15,768 bases of DNA from Tychonema litorale BBK16 (lineage in GTDB: Bacteria; Cyanobacteriota; Cyanobacteriia; Cyanobacteriales; Microcoleaceae), in NCBI RefSeq assembly GCF_021648855.1, contig NZ_JAKJHX010000124.1, positions 1 through 15,768 on the forward strand, in the 5' to 3' direction. The first letter of the stretch is position 1, and each line of letters starts with the position of its first letter. A program made the position numbers and the translations under genes. The notes under the pieces were generated by a model. It ran no database searches. It saw only the letters and a list, made by a program, of their open reading frames with translations, and was not told where the DNA came from. Below, one piece after another: positions 5,319-11,986 of this stretch.

Positions 5319-6572
5319 GTGAACAGCTTACCAGCCAAAATCCACACCCCCGCAGACATCATGGACTACAGCCAACTGCTCACCGACAAAACCGATACTA
5401 TCCTCACAAACTGGATTCAAGCAGTACGCTTGGATCGGAAAATAGAAAGTGCGGACACCTTACCACACTCAGCGATAACTAATCACATACCTCACCTAAT
5501 AGCGGCGATGGCAACTGTGCTTTCCCACTATCAAAACAGTGAAATCAGAATCATCATTAAAGCCAGTTTGGAGCATGGATTTCTCAGAGCAGAACAAGGC
5601 TATGATGCAGCAGAAGTAGCCCGCGAATATCATTTATTGCGTCAAGTCATATTCTCCAATATAGAAGCCGAATTGCTGGCAGGAACAACCACAGAAGTAG
5701 TCAGAACTTTTCGATTAATAGATGCAGTAGTAGACGAAGCAATTGCCCAGTGTTTTAACAGTTACGTTGCCCAGCGGTTGAGAGAACTTCAACAAATCCA
5801 AACTCAGTTAACGCTCACCAATCAAGAGCTCAATCGCCTAGTCAGCGCTAATCAAGAAAATCTATCCTATTTAGCTCACGAACTCAAAACACCTCTTAAC
5901 TCAATCATCGGTTATTCTGAATTGTTTTTGCGTCAAGAAAAAAAGCAACCTGAAATAAAAGATACTCTACCGGGCATCGAACACATAGAACGAGTGTTGC
6001 GTAACGGCAGACAATTGCTACGCCTGATTAATGATACTCTAGAACTATCCCGTGCCGACGCTGGAAAAATTCAACTACGCCTGGGCTCAACTAATGTGCA
6101 ATCTATCATTAATACAGTAGTAGAAGTGATGCAGCCAATGGCTGATGCTAAAGGATTAAAGCTGGTAATAACTACCGAATTCGCCCCCAAAAAAGTAATC
6201 GGCGACTCCCAGCGATTGCAACAAATTATTACCAATCTTCTGAGCAATGCTATTCGGTATACAGCAACTGGTGTCATCGAATTACATTGCTGCCAAGTCG
6301 GATCGGAAAAATGGGCGATCGCAATTACAGATACTGGCATTGGCATCGCCCCTGCGGATAAACATCGCATTTTCGACCCTTTCTTTCAAGCAGGAGAAGC
6401 CGGGAAACAGCAATTTTCATCAGAGAGTACAGGCTTGGGATTAGCGATAGTATCCCGACTGGTCAAACTACTGCAAGGTAAAATAGAGCTAGTATCAGAA
6501 ATAGGGGTAGGCTCCACTTTCACAGTGGTTTTACCCCTGGAAGTTAAAACTTTACAAGAAAATTGGGTTTAA
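5319..6572 (+). CDS. Soluble sensor histidine kinase with RsbRD-like N-terminal domain, 417 aa
   Basis: This protein autophosphorylates on His and presumably passes the phosphate to a response regulator not present here. Residues ~16-155 resemble the RsbRD N-terminal four-helix sensor domain (LLTDKTDTILTNWIQAVRLD; EYHLLRQVIF). A short coiled coil (155-180) leads to the dimerisation domain with H-box LAHELKTPLNSIIGYS (phospho-acceptor His187). The ATPase domain has an N-box (QIITNLLSNAIRYT, Asn306/Asn310), D-box DTGIGI (338-343), F-box FDPFFQ (352-357) and G-box GLGLAI (372-377). No membrane segment exists, so it senses a cytoplasmic signal. The start is uncertain: GTG at 5319 gives 417 aa, while ATG at 5361 (403 aa) fits the usual domain boundary; neither has a clear Shine-Dalgarno site. 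The last five residues and the stop come from the IS605-type element inserted after TTAC at 6552-6555. Confidence 0.93.
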   Translation: MNSLPAKIHTPADIMDYSQLLTDKTDTILTNWIQAVRLDRKIESADTLPHSAITNHIPHLIAAMATVLSHYQNSEIRIIIKASLEHGFLRAEQGYDAAEVAREYHLLRQVIFSNIEAELLAGTTTEVVRTFRLIDAVVDEAIAQCFNSYVAQRLRELQQIQTQLTLTNQELNRLVSANQENLSYLAHELKTPLNSIIGYSELFLRQEKKQPEIKDTLPGIEHIERVLRNGRQLLRLINDTLELSRADAGKIQLRLGSTNVQSIINTVVEVMQPMADAKGLKLVITTEFAPKKVIGDSQRLQQIITNLLSNAIRYTATGVIELHCCQVGSEKWAIAITDTGIGIAPADKHRIFDPFFQAGEAGKQQFSSESTGLGLAIVSRLVKLLQGKIELVSEIGVGSTFTVVLPLEVKTLQENWV

Positions 6573-6676
6573 AGCCCCGTCCTTATAGGACGGCTTTGAT
6601 TTCACAAAGTGTAAAGAATCATGAAAAACACATACATTGAGAGTAAAGTTATTGACGAATAAAGTAAGATATTTGA

Positions 6677-7186
6677 ATGATTACATTAGAGTTTAAATTG
6701 AAAGGCAAAGCGCAGCAGTATCGGGTCATTGACGAAATGATCCGCACAGCTCAGTTTGTCCGAAATAAAACTCTTAAATACTGGACAGAAAATCAAGGAG
6801 TTAAGCTAATTGACCTGTACAAACAATGCGCCATAATGGCAAAAGAATTTGAATGGGCAGGTAAACTCAACTCAATGGCGCGTCAAGCCTCGGCTGAACG
6901 TGCAATTTTTGCGATCCAGCGTTTCTTTGCTAATTGCAAAGCCAAGAAGCCTGGGAAAAAAGGCTACCCGCAGTTCAAGAAGCATACTCGCTCAGTCGAA
7001 TACAAAACATCGGGTTGGTCGCTACTAGATCGCGATCATAATGCCGCAAAAAATATTTTGGCTAAAGGGTTGAAAGCCCGTGCAGGAATCAATTTAAATA
7101 CGGCGGGGCACGCCGAAATTAACGCTTGGGGACAGACCGACCTCTACTCGTTGGTGGTGACATCAACGGGCAAGTTGACTGGTTGA
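6677..7186 (+). pseudogene. tnpB: Internally deleted tnpB (IS605 OrfB) remnant, 169 aa
   Basis: TnpB is an RNA-guided nuclease of IS200/IS605 elements, usually about 370-420 aa. The first ~115 residues match the N-terminal TnpB part (MITLEFKLKGKAQQYRVIDE; FVRNKTLKYW; AERAIFAIQRFF; KKGYPQFKKH). Residues from about 118 match the extreme C-terminus (DRDHNAAKNILAKGL, then a WGQTDLY tail). Everything between is missing, including the first two RuvC acidic residues and the CxxC zinc motif. Only the last RuvC Asp (in DRDHNAA) is left, so nuclease activity is impossible. The deletion kept the reading frame: GWSLL is joined directly to DRDHN. The ATG is the natural family start. The 3' coding end overlaps the likely omega RNA scaffold. 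Confidence 0.85.
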
Positions 7187-7224
7187 ACCAAGAATCCCCA
7201 CGCCTTCAGGTCGGGGAGTGTCAA
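7100..7224 (+). ncRNA. Possible omega RNA (reRNA) scaffold at the right end of element 1
   Basis: TnpB guide RNAs come from the 3' end of the element, overlapping the end of tnpB. Here the segment before the terminal TCAA shares several blocks with the second element at 10610-10754 (GGGGA-n-AGAC-n-G-n-CCTCTACT, then GAACCAAGAATCCCC and CGGGGAGT), although that copy has no tnpB around it. The shared blocks and terminal hairpin support an RNA scaffold. The 5' boundary is approximate and expression is not shown. Confidence 0.35.
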
Positions 7225-7237
7225 AAGAAGTATAGCT

Positions 7238-7262
7238 GAAGGAAGAAGGAAGAAGGAAGAAG
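7238..7262. repeat. GAAGGAA heptamer repeat, about 3.5 copies
   Basis: A purine-only run made of GAAGGAA units lies between the right end of the IS605-type remnant and chlD. It is a short tandem heptamer like the other arrays in this window, with a different unit. The rest of 7263-7326 upstream of chlD is AT-rich without an obvious ribosome-binding site. Confidence 0.7.
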
Positions 7263-7326
7263 CAATAAAATCAATCTGGTAGTATGATAAGTCTATGAAC
7301 GCCTCTTTAACAAAAAGATTATTTCG

Positions 7327-9519
7327 ATGTCCGCCCTCTACGCAACCCCTACCGTGACTGCCTTTCCCCTAACAGCCGTTGTCGGCCAAGAAGCAATCAA
7401 ATTAGCCCTGCTTTTAGCAGCAGTCGATCCCGGATTGGGAGGAGTTGCGATCGCAGGCCGCCGCGGTACCGCAAAATCAGTAATGGCCCGCGCCTTGCAT
7501 TCCCTCCTGCCACCCATTGAAGTTGTTAAAGGATCTTTCTGCAACGCCGAACCTGAAGAACTTGTTGTAGAAGAGGTATTAGCAGAAAATAATGGGCAAA
7601 ATGCTTTAGCAGAAAATAACGGGCAAGATGCCCGTACCACAAATACTAATCTCGCAACCGAAATTATTCCCACACCCTTTCTCCAAATTCCCTTGGGTGT
7701 CACCGAAGACAGATTATTGGGTTCAGTAGATGTCGAACAATCGGTTAAATTTGGCCAAACCGTCTTTCAACCAGGACTGCTAGCTCAAGCAAATCGAGGC
7801 GTACTTTATGTAGACGAAATTAATCTCCTAGACGACAATATTTCCAACCAATTGTTGACAGTATTAACAGAAGGCAGAAATCAAATAGAGCGCGAAGGTA
7901 TCAGCTTTCAACACCCTTGCAAAACCCTATTTATTGCCACTTATAATCCCGAAGAAGGGCCCCTAAGAGAACATTTGCTCGATCGCATCGCGATCGCACT
8001 TTCAGCAGACACCGTACTCGAACTAGAAGAAAGAGTCCAAGCCGTAGACCAAGCCCTCTCCTACTCCAATTCTCCCCAACAATTTCTCAGCCAATACGCA
8101 GAAGATACAGACAACCTCAAAACCCAAATTATCTTAGCTAGGGAATGGCTCAAAGATGTCACCATCAAACACGAACAAATTAGCTACTTAGTAGAAGAAG
8201 CTATTCGCGGCGCTGTTCAAGGACACCGTGCTGAAATATTTGCAGTCCGAGTCGCCAAAGCCTGCGCCGCCATCGAAGGAAGGACAGAAGTCAACGCCGA
8301 AGACTTGCGCCGCGCCGTAGAATTAGTCATCGTACCCCGCGCCACCGTCATCCAATCTCCCCCAGACGAAAACTCTGCTCCCCCTCCTCCCCCGCCACCG
8401 CCTCCTCAAACCAACTCAGAACAAGAACAAGAAGAAAAAGACGAAGAAAAAGACGAAGATGAAGACAAAGATGAAGACAAGGAAAACGAACCTCCAGAAG
8501 AGCAAGACGAGAATAGTATTCCCGAAGAATTTATTTTTGACCCCGAAGGCGTAATTCTCGACCCCAGCGTCCTTTTCTTCGCGCAAAACACCAGCCGTCA
8601 AGGCAAATCGGGAAGCCGTAGCATCATTTTTTCAGAAGATAGAGGTCGTTACGTCAAGCCAGTATTGCCGAAAGGCCCCGTCCGCCGCATCGCTGTTGAC
8701 GCAACACTCAGAGCGGCCGCACCCTATCAAAAAGCCCGCCGCGAAAGGAATTCTAACCCCCCCCAACCCAGGGTGGGCACAGGGGGATCGCCCCTACAAT
8801 TGAAGGGGCAAGATGCCACAAGTCAACCCCCCCTTAACAAGGGGGGGCAAGGGGGGGTTCAGCGCCGCGTATTTGTCGAACAGGGAGACATTCGGGCGAA
8901 GAAACTGGCTAGAAAAGCTGGGGCTTTAATCGTATTTGTCGTCGATGCTTCCGGCTCGATGGCGCTCAACCGGATGCAGTCGGCGAAAGGTGCTGTCATG
9001 CAGCTACTCACAGAAGCCTATCAAAGTCGTGACCAAGTTGCTCTGATTCCGTTTCGCGGAGAACAAGCAGAAGTCCTGTTACCGCCCACACGCTCGATAG
9101 CCTTAGCCCGCAAGCGTTTGGAAAGATTGCCCTGTGGCGGCGGTTCTCCTCTGGCTCACGGTTTGACGCAAGCGGTGCGGGTGGGGGTAAATGCGCGACA
9201 GTCTGGAGATATCGGTCAAGTTGCGATTGTCGCCATTACCGATGGGCGCGGGAATATTCCTTTGGCTCGTTCTTTGGGCGAACCAATGGTAGATGGCGAA
9301 AAGCCGGATATTAAGGCTGAATTGTTGGAAATTGCTGCGAAAATTCGCGGTTTGGGAATGCAATTGCTGGTGATAGATACTGAGAGTAAGTTTATTTCTA
9401 CTGGTTTTGCTAAGGAATTAGCCAAGACTTCTGGGGGGAAATACTATCATTTGCCGAAAGCTACCGAACAGTCGATCGCAGCTATGACTAAAAATGCACT
9501 CCGCGACGCGATCGGCTAA
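7327..9519 (+). CDS. chlD: Magnesium chelatase subunit D (ChlD), 730 aa
   Basis: ChlD works with ChlI and ChlH to insert Mg2+ into protoporphyrin IX, the first committed step of chlorophyll synthesis. The N-terminal AAA+ module has the Walker-A-like GRRGTAKS (44-51), typical of ChlD, and Walker-[14 protein letters not shown] (158-170), with [16 protein letters not shown] (205-220) matching sensor/arginine-finger regions. A Pro-rich and acidic linker (about 344-395) joins it to a VWA integrin-I-like domain with MIDAS motif DASGSM (540-545) and ITDGRGN (637-643). It is longer than the usual ~675 aa because of two repeat-derived insertions, near residues 85-106 and 474-513. Neither breaks a catalytic motif. 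The start ATG gives the standard N-terminus ([15 protein letters not shown]). It is a single gene, transcribed convergently with the PEP-CTERM gene. Confidence 0.97.
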   Translation: MSALYATPTVTAFPLTAVVGQEAIKLALLLAAVDPGLGGVAIAGRRGTAKSVMARALHSLLPPIEVVKGSFCNAEPEELVVEEVLAENNGQNALAENNGQDARTTNTNLATEIIPTPFLQIPLGVTEDRLLGSVDVEQSVKFGQTVFQPGLLAQANRGVLYVDEINLLDDNISNQLLTVLTEGRNQIEREGISFQHPCKTLFIATYNPEEGPLREHLLDRIAIALSADTVLELEERVQAVDQALSYSNSPQQFLSQYAEDTDNLKTQIILAREWLKDVTIKHEQISYLVEEAIRGAVQGHRAEIFAVRVAKACAAIEGRTEVNAEDLRRAVELVIVPRATVIQSPPDENSAPPPPPPPPPQTNSEQEQEEKDEEKDEDEDKDEDKENEPPEEQDENSIPEEFIFDPEGVILDPSVLFFAQNTSRQGKSGSRSIIFSEDRGRYVKPVLPKGPVRRIAVDATLRAAAPYQKARRERNSNPPQPRVGTGGSPLQLKGQDATSQPPLNKGGQGGVQRRVFVEQGDIRAKKLARKAGALIVFVVDASGSMALNRMQSAKGAVMQLLTEAYQSRDQVALIPFRGEQAEVLLPPTRSIALARKRLERLPCGGGSPLAHGLTQAVRVGVNARQSGDIGQVAIVAITDGRGNIPLARSLGEPMVDGEKPDIKAELLEIAAKIRGLGMQLLVIDTESKFISTGFAKELAKTSGGKYYHLPKATEQSIAAMTKNALRDAIG
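7579..7632 (+). repeat. Tandem 27-bp in-frame duplication inside chlD
   Basis: Two adjacent 27-base units (7579-7605 and 7606-7632) differ at three positions and begin TTAGCAGAAAATAA. They encode LAENNGQNA and LAENNGQDA. The second unit runs into GGGCAAGATGCCC, a small palindrome also echoed at 8806-8817. The unit is a multiple of three, so the reading frame survives. It lies in the AAA+ domain between motifs. Confidence 0.85.
8746..8865 (+). repeat. Dispersed C-run/G-run palindromic repeat inserted in the ChlD linker
   Basis: This about 120-base stretch is made of C-runs and G-runs, including an AACCCCCCC...GGGGGGGTT inverted repeat (8825-8858), and encodes [14 protein letters not shown] peptide. 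Such stretches are usually intergenic in cyanobacteria. A related AACCCCCCCTAACCCC sequence occurs near 15699-15714. It sits in the linker just before the VWA domain and keeps the frame. Confidence 0.75.
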
Positions 9520-9576
9520 AATTATTCAATTCGCATTTATTTGAGATGTTCCACCATTCTCAATAAGCCTTTTCTG

Positions 9577-9641
9577 AACAGGCTTTCCGGCCTGTTCCAC
9601 AGAAAAATTCACTCTTTGTGCAACAGGACGGAAAGCCTGTT
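9577..9641. terminator. Long hairpin between convergent chlD and the PEP-CTERM gene
   Basis: Two 20-base segments (9577-9596, starting AACAGGCTTTCC, and 9622-9641) are inverted copies with one mismatch, separated by 25 bases. Each segment also contains a short internal AACAGG...CCTGTT dyad. The position between two convergent genes suits a bidirectional transcription block, but there is no adjacent T-run. It may be a palindromic repeat that serves as one. Confidence 0.5.
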
Positions 9642-9715
9642 ACTGACATTGGTGCAAGATGTCAGATTTATCCGCGTTTGCCCGCCTTTATCTGCGGCAA
9701 TAAAAATAAAATAAT

Positions 9716-10033
9716 CTAATTTTTCACCCTTCGCCGAGTCACCATCAGCGAACAGGCAACTAACCCCAGCCCCGCCAGCATTGACGGCTCAGGAATTTTC
9801 ACAGGTACCGGCACCGGGCTTGCGGTTAGCCGATTCTGGTCTAAGCAAGTTATACATGGGCTAGATTGAACAACCTGAGCCAGCAGCAATTTTTCTGAAA
9901 TCGACGATTTGGCAACCTTTGAAACTGCTACATTGCCTGCAACCGCTGACTTACCTCCGCCTACAACAGTTGCCAAAACCAATACAATTCCGACCGTAGA
10001 TATAAAAAAAATCTTAGGATAAAAGGTAGGCAT
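9716..10033 (-). CDS. Small exported PEP-CTERM protein, 105 aa
   Basis: This is an envelope-targeted protein of unknown role. Residues 1-32 form a signal peptide with a long hydrophobic core (FFISTVGIVLVLATVVGGG) and a plausible AVA-G cleavage site after residue 32. The C-terminus is a classic PEP-CTERM sorting signal: PEP at 81-83, a hydrophobic segment (MLAGLGLVACSLMV) and a basic end (TRRRVKN), recognised by exosortase systems. The mature part is only about 45 residues with one CxxC (60-63), so there is no recognisable functional domain. It could be a short surface or matrix component. The ATG start fits the signal peptide; only a weak AGGT precedes it. PEP-CTERM proteins often go with exopolysaccharide, and sugar-nucleotide genes lie 800 bases away, though that link is loose. 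Confidence 0.88.
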   Translation of the reverse strand: MPTFYPKIFFISTVGIVLVLATVVGGGKSAVAGNVAVSKVAKSSISEKLLLAQVVQSSPCITCLDQNRLTASPVPVPVKIPEPSMLAGLGLVACSLMVTRRRVKN

Positions 10034-10389
10034 TAGATATGACCTGTTTGGTATTTTGTGGTTTGGGCATTTTGTCGTTAGATTTAGATTTTTTTAGAAA
10101 ATAAACTCATATCTTACAAATTATAAACAATTGCCCGCTCCACCGCCTAATTTTTTCCCACTCTTTATCAAATCTTTAAACTTTGACAGATTGAGCAAAA
10201 TCATTCCAGCATTTTCTTTTTTTAATCGTTAACTCAAAATTAAATTATTGTCAACAGTATTTTCTCGGAACTATCAAATCTTAAATAAAAATTGCTAGCT
10301 GAGATGTACGAGCCAGCGCACGCACTTCCATATATTTGAAAATCCCAAGTTAATTAAAGATTTGATAAAAGTGACGGATAAGTGTTTAC
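10034..10389. other. AT-rich intergenic region without a gene
   Basis: This 356-base stretch is AT-rich and has no convincing reading frame. It must carry the promoter of the leftward PEP-CTERM gene: a minus-strand TATAAT lies near 10120-10125, but I see no good -35 box. It ends in TTAC (10386-10389), the target of the second IS605-type element. Confidence 0.6.
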
Positions 10390-10754
10390 CAGAAAACTGG
10401 GTCTAAAGCCCCGTGCTAGAAACACGGATTTTGGTACAATTGTAACGGTTGTAAATCCCCTGGTGGTGGCTTGTTCAGACTCCTTGAACCAGAAAGTAGG
10501 ACTTAGACCTGCAAAATATTGGGTAGCGAAAGCCAAGAAAAACATAGCTAGGGGAAATAAATAAGTACCCAAAAAACCGAAACAGTAATTAGTTCAATCT
10601 AACAGTACCTAAGGGCATTAGGAATCTGCCTCGCAAGAGGGAAAGCGTGGGGAGAAGACTGCCTCTACTATAAAAGGGAAGCCTGATATAGCAAGTGGAC
10701 TTCTGTGAACCATGAACAAGAATCCCCGTGCCTGTTTGTCGGGGAGTATGTCAA
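10390..10754 (+). mobile_element. Second IS200/IS605-type remnant, about 365 bp, without transposase genes
   Basis: The left end (CAGAAAACTGGGTCTAAAGC onward) matches the left end of element 1 at 6556, and also follows TTAC. The left hairpin is CCGTG (10411-10415) with CACGG (10423-10427). The right end has AATCCCCGTGCC, a CGGGGAGT block and terminal TCAA, as in element 1. No tnpA or recognisable tnpB lies between, although a CNGC-like codon stretch at 10435-10470 might be a leftover of coding sequence. It is a MITE-like derivative or decayed copy that could only move with enzymes supplied elsewhere. Confidence 0.7.
10610..10754 (+). ncRNA. Possible orphan omega RNA scaffold at the right end of element 2
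   Basis: This GC-richer block inside an AT-rich gap shares blocks with the tnpB 3' region of element 1 (GGGGA-n-AGAC-n-G-n-CCTCTACT; GAACAAGAATCCCC; CGGGGAGT) and could fold into several short stems before the terminal hairpin. It resembles the 3' end of TnpB elements that makes omega RNA. If transcribed it would be an orphan guide with the host sequence after 10754 as its guide segment. The 5' boundary and expression are unknown. Confidence 0.35.
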
Positions 10755-10856
10755 ATAGTCGATCGCAATTTTGTTATTCTATTAGCAAGTTTCACTCGAT
10801 CGCCTAAATTTTTGTACCATAGTCCTACAACCTAAACAGAACGGCAGTTTCACACC

Positions 10857-11795
10857 ATGAGAATTTTAGTCACAGGCGGTGCAGGTTTCCTCGGTTCCCA
10901 CCTAATCGATCGCCTAATGGCCCAAGGACACGAGGTAGTCTGCCTAGATAACTTTTATACCGGGACTAAACGCAATATCCTCAAATGGCTTGATAACCCG
11001 TACTTTGAGCTAATCCGCCACGACATCACCGAACCGATTCGGTTAGAAGTGGATCAGATTTACCATCTAGCCTGTCCCGCTTCCCCAGTACACTATCAGT
11101 ACAATCCCGTCAAGACAATTAAAACAAATGTCATCGGCACGATGAATATGTTGGGATTGGCCAAACGGGTAAAAGCCAGATTTTTTCTCGCTTCCACTTC
11201 CGAAGTGTACGGAGATCCTGATGTCCATCCCCAAACAGAAGATTATCGTGGCAACGTTAATTGTATCGGAATTCGCAGTTGTTATGACGAAGGCAAACGA
11301 GTAGCTGAAACGCTATCCTTTGACTACCATCGTCAAAATGGTGTAGACATTCGAGTTGTCCGAATTTTCAATACCTACGGGCCACGAATGTTAGAAAATG
11401 ATGGCAGAGTTGTCAGCAATTTTATTGCTCAAGCTTTACGGAATGAACCGCTGACTGTGTACGGTGACGGTTCCCAAACCCGGAGTTTCTGCTACGTTTC
11501 TGATTTAGTCGAAGGATTTATTCGCTTAATGAATTGTGACGAAATCGGGCCGATGAATTTGGGGAATCCCGGCGAATACACTATCTTGGAATTAGCTCAG
11601 AAAATTCAACATATGATTAATCCAGGGGCGGAAATTATCTTTAAACCGCTCCCACAAGATGACCCAAAACAGCGACAACCGGATATTACTCTTGCCAAAA
11701 AATGGTTGGGATGGGAGCCGACTGTGCCGCTGAATCAAGGTTTGGAGTTGACTATCAAGGATTTTCGCGATCGCATTGAGGGAAACAAAAAGTAG
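10857..11795 (+). CDS. UDP-glucuronate decarboxylase (UDP-xylose synthase), 312 aa
   Basis: This enzyme converts UDP-glucuronate to UDP-xylose with bound NAD+, in the cytoplasm. It is an extended short-chain dehydrogenase/epimerase: the Rossmann motif GGAGFLGSH is at residues 7-15, Asp31 binds the NAD ribose, and the active-site YxxxK is Tyr143-Lys147 in SCYDEGKR. The IRHDITEP (53-60), [29 protein letters not shown] and [10 protein letters not shown] blocks are characteristic of the UXS subfamily, as is [18 protein letters not shown]. Length matches bacterial UXS. The ATG start puts the Rossmann strand at residue 2, as expected. It is followed 192 bases later by the gene that makes its substrate, so the two probably form one pathway operon for xylose-containing surface glycan. 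Confidence 0.95.
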   Translation: MRILVTGGAGFLGSHLIDRLMAQGHEVVCLDNFYTGTKRNILKWLDNPYFELIRHDITEPIRLEVDQIYHLACPASPVHYQYNPVKTIKTNVIGTMNMLGLAKRVKARFFLASTSEVYGDPDVHPQTEDYRGNVNCIGIRSCYDEGKRVAETLSFDYHRQNGVDIRVVRIFNTYGPRMLENDGRVVSNFIAQALRNEPLTVYGDGSQTRSFCYVSDLVEGFIRLMNCDEIGPMNLGNPGEYTILELAQKIQHMINPGAEIIFKPLPQDDPKQRQPDITLAKKWLGWEPTVPLNQGLELTIKDFRDRIEGNKK

Positions 11796-11800
11796 AGACT

Positions 11801-11855
11801 GGGAGATAGGCAGATGGGCAGATGGGGAGATAGGGAGATAGGGAGATGGGGAGAG
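11801..11855. repeat. GGGAGAT-type heptamer repeat array
   Basis: About eight degenerate units of GGGAGAT, GGCAGAT or GGGGAGAT begin six bases after the decarboxylase stop. It is purine-rich on the plus strand and directly followed by the pyrimidine-rich CCCAATT array. Variation in unit length (7 or 8) suggests slippage. Confidence 0.8.
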
Positions 11856-11865
11856 TAAAACAAAC

Positions 11866-11956
11866 ATTCCCAATTCCCCAATTCCCAATTCCCAATTCCC
11901 AATTCCCAATTCCCAATTCCCCAATTCCCCAATTCCCAATTCCCAATTCCCAATTT
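11866..11956. repeat. CCCAATT heptamer tandem array, about 12 copies
   Basis: About twelve units of CCCAATT or CCCCAATT fill most of the space between the decarboxylase and dehydrogenase genes, ending about 30 bases before the latter's start. Units are identical except for extra C's. The array happens to be open in the frame of the downstream gene, which can mislead start prediction. The same heptamer occurs four times at 3500-3527. Confidence 0.93.
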
Positions 11957-11986
11957 CAATCTAATTCAATTATTGAGGATATTTCT

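Larger units (their letters stand above)
6556..7224 (+). mobile_element. Internally deleted IS200/IS605-type element, about 669 bp
   Basis: The left boundary follows the tetranucleotide TTAC (6552-6555), a target used by some IS200/IS605 elements such as IS608. The first ~30 bases (GAAAATTGGGTTTAAAGCCC and onward) match the left end of a second element at 10390, which also follows TTAC. A left-end hairpin is visible (CCGTCCT TAT AGGACGG, 6578-6594). The right end has an imperfect hairpin (AATCCCCACGCC...GGTCGGGGAG) and ends in TCAA at 7224, as does the second copy. It carries a deleted tnpB and no tnpA, so it is non-autonomous and probably dead as a nuclease system. Confidence 0.75.

Noticed and set aside
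8406..8601. Leftward Ser/Phe-rich frames opposite the ChlD acidic linker
   Set aside because: They are antisense shadows of the low-complexity GAA/GAC stretch of chlD.
10382..10564. 60-codon frame inside the second IS605-type remnant
   Set aside because: It begins within the TTAC target and element left end and matches no recognisable TnpB segment; probably chance or decayed sequence.
11866..11956. CRISPR array
   Set aside because: The unit is only 7-8 bases and there are no spacers; it is a tandem heptamer repeat.
11735..11959. Leftward frames rich in NWELGIG repeats
   Set aside because: They are translations of the heptamer arrays on the minus strand and have no coding support.
11846..11986. 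N-terminal extension of UDP-glucose dehydrogenase with a PIPNSQF-type repeat
   Set aside because: It only translates the CCCAATT array. ATG 11987 has a good ribosome-binding site and begins directly at the Rossmann strand.
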